5,460 bases of DNA from the NCBI GenBank assembly GCA_027039165.1, contig JALWEZ010000244.1:1067-6526 (forward strand), read 5' to 3'. Of the stretch, positions 1-5,230 are shown in pieces. Source of the DNA: Candidatus Moraniibacteriota bacterium. GTDB lineage: Bacteria > Patescibacteriota > Minisyncoccia > Moranbacterales > GCA-2747515. How positions within the stretch are numbered: the stretch's first letter is position 1; each line of letters begins with the position of its first letter. The notes beneath the pieces are model-generated. The model was not told the origin of the DNA, ran no database searches, and saw only the letters and a list, made by a program, of their open reading frames with translations. Position numbers and translations under genes: made by a program.

Positions 1-1
1 T

Positions 2-37
2 TCTATAGGTGAATTAATCTTGGCTCAAAAAAACTAA
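2..37 (+). other. lysA: Upstream fragment of lysA in a different frame, ending at a frameshift-induced TAA
   Basis: Read from base 2, this frame encodes SIGELILAQKN and then TAA at 35-37. The peptide matches the conserved S-x-GEL-x-x-A segment that in diaminopimelate decarboxylases comes directly before the G-E-x-I-M-F-T-S-N-N segment seen in the next frame. Removing one A from the A7 run gives a continuous SIGELILAQKTKMTGEEIM, with the spacing expected for the family. The fragment is therefore the continuation of lysA from outside the window and not a separate gene. Confidence 0.75.
27..33 (+). repeat. A7 homopolymer at the lysA frameshift point
   Basis: Seven consecutive A bases lie exactly between the two in-frame parts of lysA. 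One A too many explains the break. Homopolymers of this kind are common places for sequencing indels, replication slippage and RNA polymerase slippage. Which of these applies cannot be told from one sequence. Confidence 0.7.
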
Positions 38-38
38 A

Positions 39-1013
39 ATGACAGGTGAAGAAATAATGTTTACTTCCAATAACACACCATTAGAAGATTTTAAAAAAGC
101 AAAAGAACTCGGCGCAATTATAAATTTTGACGATATAAGTCACATTCCATATTTCTTAGAAAACATTGGAGAAATTGGAGAAGTTACGTGTTGCAGATAT
201 AATCCAGGACCACTTAAAAAAGGCAATGCTTTTATAGGGAAACCTGAGGAAGCAAAATATGGAATGACTAGAGAGCAGTTATTTGAAGCTTATGATTTAC
301 TCAAAAAATCTGGTGTAAAAAGATTTGGTTTGCACACAATGGTTGCATCAAATGAACTAAATCCAATGTATTTTGTAGAAACTGCCAAACTTTTATTTGA
401 ACTTATTTTAGAAATTGAGCAAAAATTAAACATAAATTTTGAATTTGTTAACTTAGGAGGCGGTATTGGAATTCCATATAAGCCAGCCGAAAAGAAGGTT
501 AATTTTAAGCTAATTTCAAAAGAAATCAAAAAAATATACAAAAAAATGTTTATTTCTAGAAAGAAACAACTCAATATCTACGTTGAAATGGGTAGAATGA
601 TAACTGGACCTTATGGATATTTAGTTACCAAAGTTTTACACAAGAAAAATATTTACAAAAACTACATAGGAACTGATGCTTCAATGGCTGATCTTATGAG
701 GCCAGGTATGTATGGAGCTTACCATCATATAAGTATTTTAGATAACAAAAATGAAATTAATAAAGAAATTTTTGATGTAACTGGATCTCTGTGTGAAAAT
801 AATGACAAATTTGCAATAGATAGAAGATTACCCAAAAATATAGAAATTGGCGATTTATTGGTTATTCATGATGTTGGAGCACACGGACATGCAATGGGTT
901 TTAATTACAATGCAAAACTCAGACCTGCTGAATTATTACTAAAAGAAAATGGCAAATTCAAACTTATAAGAAGAGCTGAAACTTTAGAAGATTACTTTGC
1001 AACACTTGTATAG
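39..1013 (+). CDS. lysA: Diaminopimelate decarboxylase LysA, major C-terminal part (5' end frameshifted and outside window)
   Basis: PLP-dependent enzyme that decarboxylates meso-diaminopimelate to L-lysine, the last step of lysine biosynthesis in the cytoplasm. The 324 residues read from the ATG at 39 contain most family landmarks: GLHTM (97-101, active-site barrel His), GGGIG (140-144, PLP-phosphate loop), the EMGR version of the EPGR motif (183-186), DLMRPGMYGAYHH (218-230), GSLCEN (249-254, catalytic Cys region) and GAHGHAMGFNYN (280-291, substrate Tyr region). Family members are usually about 400-450 residues, so roughly 100 are missing, including the PLP-binding Lys (YAxKAN-type motif). 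The ATG at 39 is probably not the true start: no ribosome site precedes it, and the missing upstream sequence (SIGELILAQ) is present in another frame at positions 2-28. The gene therefore enters from the left edge and is frameshifted in the A7 run. It ends with TAG and is followed by a terminator. Identification as LysA is firm; whether an active protein is made is uncertain. Confidence 0.88.
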   Translation: MTGEEIMFTSNNTPLEDFKKAKELGAIINFDDISHIPYFLENIGEIGEVTCCRYNPGPLKKGNAFIGKPEEAKYGMTREQLFEAYDLLKKSGVKRFGLHTMVASNELNPMYFVETAKLLFELILEIEQKLNINFEFVNLGGGIGIPYKPAEKKVNFKLISKEIKKIYKKMFISRKKQLNIYVEMGRMITGPYGYLVTKVLHKKNIYKNYIGTDASMADLMRPGMYGAYHHISILDNKNEINKEIFDVTGSLCENNDKFAIDRRLPKNIEIGDLLVIHDVGAHGHAMGFNYNAKLRPAELLLKENGKFKLIRRAETLEDYFATLV

Positions 1014-1025
1014 TTTTTTCAAAAC

Positions 1026-1060
1026 AAAAACAGCGTGGCTACACGAACTACACTGTTTTT
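1026..1060. terminator. Bidirectional rho-independent-type terminator between lysA and the FKBP gene
   Basis: The arms at 1026-1037 (AAAAACAGCGTG) and 1049-1060 (TACACTGTTTTT) pair over 12 positions, with one C-A mismatch and one G-T pair, around an 11-nt loop. A smaller internal hairpin, CGTG-GCTA-CACG (1034-1045), is an alternative fold. On the + strand the stem ends in a T run (1055-1061). On the - strand it ends in T5-G-T4. The element starts 13 nt after the lysA stop and ends 14 nt before the FKBP stop, so it serves both convergent genes. Confidence 0.75.
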
Positions 1061-1073
1061 TATTTACTAAAAT

Positions 1074-2003
1074 CTATTTCTTATCTTTAGTAGATTTTTG
1101 AGCTTGAGTTTTTTCCTTATTCTTCTCTGCTTCTATAGTTTCTACTGTTTGAAATTTTGGAGCTTTATCAGAAACTTTTGGTTGTTCTTTTTTCTCCTCA
1201 ATATCTACAATTTCTATTTCAAATATAAGAGCCTCATTTGGTTCAATTCCTGGAGGAGATTGCTCTCCATAAGCTGAATCCACTGGAACTATAATTTCCC
1301 ATTTATCGCCCTTTTTCATAAGTTCTAAAGCTTCACCTAAACCAGGTAAAATTCTATCAGAAGTAAACGGTACTGGTTTATCGCCATGTTTTTTGGAACT
1401 ATCAAACTCTTTACCGTCTATATGCTTTCCTACATAATTAACTTTTGCTATGTTTTTACCTACTACTTCTCCTTCCCCTTCCTTAAGTTTTTTGTAAAGT
1501 GTTCCTCCTTTGGTTTTTTCAACTCCTTCTTCTTTTTCATACTTTTTTACAAATTCCTCTCCAGCTTTCTTATTTTTCTCTCCCATGTCTTTTAATCTTT
1601 TTTCTGCAACTTCACCTCTAGCTTCCAAAATCTTTTGAATTTCTTCAATTGTAAACTTTTCTTTACCATCTTTTTCATCAAAAGCTTCTTTTATACCCTT
1701 TAATACATATTTTTCATATTTTTTAGGATCTTCTACTAATAATTGAGGCTTTAGACTTGGTTTAATTTGCTTTCCTATGATATAACCCATTGCGTCTGCC
1801 CATTGTTTATCATCATTTACATCAATTTTTAATTTATCATCTTTTTTATCACTCTGTTCTGTCTTTGAATTTGCATCTTTTGGATTATCTTTGTTTTTTG
1901 AGTTATATAAATATCCTACTATACCAAAAACCACGATTGCCAAAATAACAACTGGCACAAAAGACTTTTTTTCACTTTGCTTTTCATTATTTTCCTCTGT
2001 CAT
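1074..2003 (-). CDS. Membrane-anchored FKBP-type peptidyl-prolyl cis-trans isomerase
   Basis: Catalyses cis-trans isomerisation at Xaa-Pro bonds and probably assists folding of proteins outside the cytoplasmic membrane. The 309-residue protein has a short charged N-terminus, one transmembrane helix (about 15-33, FVPVVILAIVVFGIVGYLY), a Lys/Asp-rich linker (34-65), an alpha-helical segment resembling the FKBP_N dimerisation domain of FkpA/Mip proteins (about 66-160), the FKBP catalytic domain (about 178-270) and a Lys/Glu-rich tail (271-309). FKBP pocket residues are recognisable: Y190, F200-D201, ILPGL (218-222), AYG (244-246) and F261. The usual Trp at the pocket floor is Leu222. No cleavage site or lipobox is evident, so the helix looks like an uncleaved N-in anchor. 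The ATG at 2003 is the natural start because it opens the anchor and lies about 25 nt below a clear promoter. It is transcribed separately from the upstream MBL gene, 110 nt away, although no terminator separates them. Confidence 0.9.
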   Translation of the reverse strand: MTEENNEKQSEKKSFVPVVILAIVVFGIVGYLYNSKNKDNPKDANSKTEQSDKKDDKLKIDVNDDKQWADAMGYIIGKQIKPSLKPQLLVEDPKKYEKYVLKGIKEAFDEKDGKEKFTIEEIQKILEARGEVAEKRLKDMGEKNKKAGEEFVKKYEKEEGVEKTKGGTLYKKLKEGEGEVVGKNIAKVNYVGKHIDGKEFDSSKKHGDKPVPFTSDRILPGLGEALELMKKGDKWEIIVPVDSAYGEQSPPGIEPNEALIFEIEIVDIEEKKEQPKVSDKAPKFQTVETIEAEKNKEKTQAQKSTKDKK

Positions 2004-2034
2004 AACGTTTATTTATTTACTTATCACATATAAA

Positions 2035-2062
2035 ATTATATCATAAAAATATAACTTTGCAA
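2035..2062 (-). promoter_or_regulatory. Sigma70-type promoter of the FKBP gene
   Basis: On the - strand, TTGCAA (-35, 2057-2062) is followed by a 16-nt spacer and a perfect TATAAT (-10, 2035-2040). A TGA directly before it gives an extended -10 (TGnTATAAT). The predicted transcript start is near 2028, leaving a leader of about 25 nt before the ATG at 2003. The leader has no Shine-Dalgarno-like sequence. Confidence 0.7.
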
Positions 2063-2113
2063 CTTTTATACAAGAATATTTAATATATTTTTACAAACTT
2101 TTTCTTTTACTTT

Positions 2114-2965
2114 TTACAATCCAAAAGAAATTTTACATTTATCTGAACAACTGTAAATTATAGTGCCATTTTCATAAGTTTTAAATATCTGTACATTATG
2201 TTTCATAAGATTTTGAATGACTTCTTTATGAGGATGACCATATTTATTATCTTTTCCTGCAGAAATTATAGTGTCTCTTGGTTTTATCCTATCCAAAAAC
2301 AATTCCGAAGTAGAAGTTCTTGAGCCGTGATGTCCAGCTTTCAAAACTGTTATACTCTGATCTAAATTTAATCTATCTTCAATTTCTTTGGGTAAATCCC
2401 CTCCAAGAAAAAATTTCTCCTGCCCTACTTGAAAAATGCCTGTTATACTTGTTTGATTAGCGTCAGTTAAATTTTTATAAAAATCATCTCTAATTATAGG
2501 ATAAATAACAGAAAAATTAGCTCCAGAAGCAAAAGAAATTTTGTCTCCATAAATAGGCTCATGAGTTTGAATGTGAAATTTATTTATAAAAAACTTTAAC
2601 GCACGTGCTGTATCTGTATCTTTTTTGGTATTTGAATACCAAAATTCATGTACTTTGTAATTTTTCAAAACATCAACTAAACCACTTACATGATCATCAT
2701 CTAGGTGTGTAGCAATCACCACATCAATTGTCCTATCCCAAAAAGGCATATATCTACTAAGCTTCTCTTGTAAGAGTTTGCCATCTGATCCTCCATCAAT
2801 CAAAATTTGATAGTCCCCTTCTGTAAGTAAAATAGAATCTCCTTGTCCAATATTTAGAAAAATAACTTGAGTTTTACTAAATTTGTGTAGTTGATATATC
2901 ACAACTCCAGACACAAGAGAAATTATAAGTCCTAGTGAAATGACTACCCTAAAAAATATTTTCAT
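2114..2965 (-). CDS. ComEC-type metallo-beta-lactamase-fold hydrolase, separately encoded and membrane-anchored
   Basis: Corresponds to the C-terminal MBL domain of ComEC/Rec2, thought to act as a nuclease on the non-transported DNA strand during uptake. The 283 residues start with a positively charged end and one transmembrane helix (about 6-25), and then the MBL domain: FLNIGQGDSI (36-45, the FLDVGQGDS signature), LIDGG (55-59), the metal motif H87-x-D89-x-D91-H92, GGD (188-190), AGHHGS (210-215) and GHPH (243-246). HxDxDH in place of HxHxDH is usual in ComEC proteins. The anchor would put the domain outside the membrane, as in fused ComEC. Two Cys (273 and 277, CSDKC) near the end could form a disulfide. 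It begins 2 nt after the comEC stop in another frame, so the pair is not just split by a readable stop. It ends with TAA, and no clear terminator follows. A secreted MBL hydrolase of other function is possible but less likely next to comEC. Confidence 0.88.
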   Translation of the reverse strand: MKIFFRVVISLGLIISLVSGVVIYQLHKFSKTQVIFLNIGQGDSILLTEGDYQILIDGGSDGKLLQEKLSRYMPFWDRTIDVVIATHLDDDHVSGLVDVLKNYKVHEFWYSNTKKDTDTARALKFFINKFHIQTHEPIYGDKISFASGANFSVIYPIIRDDFYKNLTDANQTSITGIFQVGQEKFFLGGDLPKEIEDRLNLDQSITVLKAGHHGSRTSTSELFLDRIKPRDTIISAGKDNKYGHPHKEVIQNLMKHNVQIFKTYENGTIIYSCSDKCKISFGL

Positions 2966-2967
2966 GA

Positions 2968-4425
2968 TTATAAGTTTAGTGCTTTAATTCTCTTTTTAAG
3001 ATAATACATTATACCAAATAAAGCAATATAGTAAAAAATTACTAAAGTATTTGAAAAATTATTTATGTATATAGTATTCCAATTTTGATGCGCAAAAAAT
3101 TCTATAACTGATATTTCCCAAAAAAGCAAAAAATAAGCAAGCCAAATAAATGGATAAGCTAGAGAAAATGTAATTAGTGAAAAAACAGAAGCGACAAAAA
3201 CAAAAAGCATAGTAAGAGGAAGAATTGGTAAAACTAGTAAATTTGTAATAAGTGAAGAAAGGGATAAGATGTGAAAATTAATTAAAATTATGGGCAAAAC
3301 AAATATTTGCGCGCTAACTGTAAGAAAAAGTATCTCACTTAAGCCAAAAATTTTGTGCTTTTTTATAATTATTTTTTCAAAAAATGGATAAAGAGTTAAA
3401 ATTCCAATTACTGCCAAAAAAGACAATTGAAAACCGATGTCATAGCGAAGCTGAAGTGGACTCCACAAAAGCATGCCTGCACAAGCTAGAATAACTAAAT
3501 TAAAAGAATGTGCCCTTCTACCAAAAACAGTTGCAAAAAGTACAATTATACCCATAACAGCTGCCCGAATTCCAGAAGCAGGAAATCCTATCATTGCAAC
3601 AAAAATCAAGACTGCAACAATTGAAAAAAATACAGCTTGTTTTCTCCAAAGACCTAGAAAAATTCCACATTCAATAACTATAAACACAATAACGCTCACA
3701 TTATAACCACTCACAGCAACAATATGAGTCATTCCAGTAAGTGCAAAAGAGTTTTGTAAATCTGCGCTTAATTCATTGCTACCACCAAAAATCAGTCCAT
3801 TTGCAAGTCCAGATTCTGGTGCGGGCATCATTTTTGAAATATTTGATTCTAGTATTCTACGAGTAAATGCAATTTTATTTAAAAAACTATTCTCCCGCCC
3901 CACTTTTTTGTAAGAACTTACTCCGCAAATATAGTTAGCTTTTTGCATAAGTAAATACTTAGGATAATCAAAATTATTAAATTTCTCTGGAGATTTTAGA
4001 GTGCACTCAACACTTACCTTGTCTCCTTGCTCCAAGTTTGAGTGCTTTGAGAAAGTCAAAAGAACTTTTTCGTGTCCTTTGGAAAATCCAAATATTTTTA
4101 AAAATCTTCCGCTACGCACAGGTTGTGAAACTAAAGTAAATTCATCACTTATTTTTGTATTATTTTTGGAATTATCAACATAATCCAGAGCACTTGATAC
4201 ATGCAAAAATCCTATCAAAACTCCACAAATAAGCAAAACAAAAATCCAAGAATTTTGATTTCTATAAAAAAATAATAAAACAACAAAAGAAATTACTCCA
4301 CTTAAAAAAAGCAAATAATCGAGGTTAATTATATCCCAAAGCTTTACACCTACCCCAAGTATAAGTCCGCCAAAAATAGCCGTAACTAATTGAGAAATGT
4401 GTGGCAAATTTATCTTTTTAATCAT
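2968..4425 (-). CDS. comEC: ComEC/Rec2 DNA-uptake channel protein, membrane part lacking the MBL domain
   Basis: Polytopic membrane protein that forms the channel through which single-stranded DNA enters the cytoplasm in natural transformation. The 485 residues carry three N-terminal hydrophobic helices (about 13-30, 37-53, 59-75), a soluble OB-like region (about 95-175) and the Competence membrane domain (about 205-475). Recognisable motifs are GLANGLIFG (206-214), MTHIVAVSGYNV (232-243), PASGIRAAVMG (282-292) and DIGFQLSFLAVIGIL (329-343). C141 and C167 in the OB-like region are placed like the disulfide-forming pair known in Bacillus ComEC. Canonical ComEC is about 700-800 residues and includes a C-terminal MBL domain; here the protein stops after the last helix with a basic tail (KKRIKALNL) and the MBL domain is the next gene. 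The ATG at 4425 overlaps the end of the DUF167 gene by 8 nt, suggesting translational coupling. No other competence genes are visible. Confidence 0.93.
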   Translation of the reverse strand: MIKKINLPHISQLVTAIFGGLILGVGVKLWDIINLDYLLFLSGVISFVVLLFFYRNQNSWIFVLLICGVLIGFLHVSSALDYVDNSKNNTKISDEFTLVSQPVRSGRFLKIFGFSKGHEKVLLTFSKHSNLEQGDKVSVECTLKSPEKFNNFDYPKYLLMQKANYICGVSSYKKVGRENSFLNKIAFTRRILESNISKMMPAPESGLANGLIFGGSNELSADLQNSFALTGMTHIVAVSGYNVSVIVFIVIECGIFLGLWRKQAVFFSIVAVLIFVAMIGFPASGIRAAVMGIIVLFATVFGRRAHSFNLVILACAGMLLWSPLQLRYDIGFQLSFLAVIGILTLYPFFEKIIIKKHKIFGLSEILFLTVSAQIFVLPIILINFHILSLSSLITNLLVLPILPLTMLFVFVASVFSLITFSLAYPFIWLAYFLLFWEISVIEFFAHQNWNTIYINNFSNTLVIFYYIALFGIMYYLKKRIKALNL

Positions 4426-4654
4426 CTAGGGTTATTTCATAAATTTTAGTTGAAGATAAAGCTCCTTTAGTTATCAAAACTGAGCTTTTTGGCACATTAT
4501 AGTGCTTTGCAAGAATTTTTTGAAGTGCTTTATTTGCTTTATTGTCTACAGGAGATGCTTTTGTATAAACTTTCAAAAAATCTTTCTGAGTAACTTCTAC
4601 TAAATCTATTTTAGCATTAGTTTTCACTTTTACTTTTATTTTTATAATTTCCAT
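4418..4654 (-). CDS. DUF167 / YggU family small protein
   Basis: A 78-residue cytoplasmic protein of the DUF167 (YggU) family, whose biochemical role is not established. The family signature is visible in the second half: a P-x-x-x-KAN-x-AL block (ASPVDNKANKAL, 33-44), LAKHYNVPKSSV (48-59) and ITKGALSSTK (61-70). The last corresponds to the common G-x-x-SR-x-K motif, with Thr in place of Arg. The N-terminal strand (IKIKVKVKTNAK) is basic. Length is slightly under the usual 90-100 residues. It starts 5 nt after the nrdR stop and overlaps comEC by 8 nt, so it is the second gene of the operon. No Shine-Dalgarno motif precedes the ATG. Family assignment is strong; function is unknown. Confidence 0.85.
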   Translation of the reverse strand: MEIIKIKVKVKTNAKIDLVEVTQKDFLKVYTKASPVDNKANKALQKILAKHYNVPKSSVLITKGALSSTKIYEITLDD

Positions 4655-4659
4655 AGAGT

Positions 4660-5115
4660 TTATTTATCTAAAAGATCTTGAACTACTTTATTGAAAGTAT
4701 TAGCAGAACCTACGGATTTATAAACACTAGCAAATCTTATAAAAGCAACGTCATCTACGCCTCTTAAGTGATCCATCACAATTCTTCCTATAACTTTACT
4801 TTTAACTTCTCTTTTTTCTAATGCTTGAATACTTCTTTCTATTGCACTCAGTAATTTTTGTAATTTTTCTTCACTTACCGGTCTTTTTTGTAAAGCGTTT
4901 CTAAGTCCATACTCTATCTTTTTTCTGTTGTATTCTTGTTTACTTCCATCTCTTTTTATCACTTTTAATCTAGCTATTTCTATTTCTTCGCGTGTAGAAA
5001 AACGTTGTTTACATTTCAAACATTCTCTTCTGCGTCTAACCACAGCACCAAATTTTGTAATCCTGCTATCAATTACTTTTGTATTTTGAGGTTTTTTGCA
5101 AAATGGACATTTCAT
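4660..5115 (-). CDS. nrdR: Transcriptional repressor NrdR
   Basis: Zn-ribbon/ATP-cone repressor that senses ATP and dATP and represses ribonucleotide reductase genes through NrdR boxes. Starting at the ATG at 5115 gives 151 residues, the family's usual length. An N-terminal Zn ribbon has C3-P-F-C6 and C32-L-K-C35, with VIDSR (14-18) and RRRREC (27-32) between and around them. The ATP-cone domain follows (about 49-139), starting with VIKRDGSKQEYNRKK (52-66) and including KRPVSEEKL (77-85) and RFASVYKSV (127-135). An in-frame ATG further upstream (5160) is rejected: the promoter -10 lies inside that extension and NrdR proteins begin with M-x-CPFC. Another ATG at 5133 would add six residues and is also unlikely. 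First gene of the operon with DUF167, comEC and the MBL gene. No complete NrdR box was found upstream, so autoregulation cannot be claimed. Confidence 0.95.
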   Translation of the reverse strand: MKCPFCKKPQNTKVIDSRITKFGAVVRRRRECLKCKQRFSTREEIEIARLKVIKRDGSKQEYNRKKIEYGLRNALQKRPVSEEKLQKLLSAIERSIQALEKREVKSKVIGRIVMDHLRGVDDVAFIRFASVYKSVGSANTFNKVVQDLLDK

Positions 5116-5142
5116 AGTGATATATATTAGCATTTTACAGTA

Positions 5143-5170
5143 ATTATACACTATTTTCAAAAATTTTCAA
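5143..5170 (-). promoter_or_regulatory. Sigma70-type promoter of the nrdR-DUF167-comEC-MBL operon
   Basis: On the - strand, TTGAAA (-35, 5165-5170) is separated by 16 nt from a perfect TATAAT (-10, 5143-5148). The transcript should start near 5136, about 20 nt before the nrdR ATG at 5115. This supports 5115 as the start and rules out 5160. The leader has no Shine-Dalgarno motif. The -35 and spacer are built from a 10-bp tandem repeat. Confidence 0.7.
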
Positions 5171-5177
5171 AAATTTA
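5153..5177. repeat. 10-bp tandem repeat in the nrdR promoter
   Basis: ATTTTCAAAA occurs at 5153-5162 and again at 5163-5172, followed by a partial third copy (ATTTA). The copies are exactly one helical turn apart, and the second one contains the -35 of the nrdR promoter. Each unit is itself nearly palindromic. It could be a regulator-binding array or simply AT-rich drift. Confidence 0.5.
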
Positions 5178-5193
5178 TATGAAGTACTTGAAA

Positions 5194-5222
5194 TTGACTA
5201 TAAATCATAATATTGATATTAT
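5194..5222 (+). promoter_or_regulatory. Sigma70-type promoter of the Mrs2-like gene
   Basis: TTGACT (-35, 5194-5199), a 17-nt spacer and TATTAT (-10, 5217-5222), preceded by TGA to form an extended -10. Transcription is expected to begin at about 5229-5231, at or next to the ATG at 5231, which suggests a leaderless or nearly leaderless transcript. The promoter is divergent from, and does not overlap, the nrdR promoter (24 bp between the two -35 elements). Confidence 0.6.
5207..5222. promoter_or_regulatory. Candidate operator: 16-bp inverted repeat over the Mrs2-like gene's -10
   Basis: ATAATAT-TG-ATATTAT is a perfect inverted repeat with 7-bp arms and a 2-nt centre. It covers the spacer end and the whole -10 of the + strand promoter, a typical place for a repressor site. 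The arms contain only A and T, so chance in this AT-rich DNA cannot be excluded. Confidence 0.35.
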
Positions 5223-5230
5223 TATACTAT

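Noticed and set aside
28..34. A-AAA-AAC, a canonical -1 ribosomal slippery heptamer in the frame of the upstream lysA fragment
   Set aside because: A -1 shift leads to a TGA at 40-42 and not into the lysA frame, which needs +1 or -2. Programmed -1 frameshifting cannot restore the protein.
44..59. AGGTGA seven bases before an ATG at 57, looking like a ribosome site for an internal lysA start
   Set aside because: These bases encode conserved Gly-Glu of LysA, and a start here would remove even more of the enzyme. The match is probably coincidental.
290..574. Open frame on the - strand inside lysA
   Set aside because: It lies wholly antisense to conserved LysA sequence, and its hydrophobic, Phe/Ser-rich translation resembles no family.
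1386..1595. Phe-rich open frame on the + strand inside the FKBP gene
   Set aside because: It is the reverse complement of Lys/Glu-rich codons, a shadow frame with no start signals.
2004..2113. Possible terminator between the MBL gene and the FKBP gene
   Set aside because: Only a weak AATAT/ATATT repeat is present, with no GC-containing stem or proper T run. Read-through into the FKBP gene is possible.
3473..4183. Two short + strand open frames (3473-3706 and 4001-4183) inside comEC
   Set aside because: Both are antisense to well-conserved ComEC motifs and have no promoter or recognisable product.
5116..5160. Upstream in-frame extension of nrdR by 15 residues
   Set aside because: The promoter -10 (5143-5148) lies inside it, and NrdR proteins begin with M-x-CPFC, matching the ATG at 5115.
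5148..5163. ACACTAT, resembling half of an NrdR box, next to the nrdR -10
   Set aside because: The other half does not match the palindromic consensus (TTCAAAAA instead of a TWGTGT-type end), so no operator is called.
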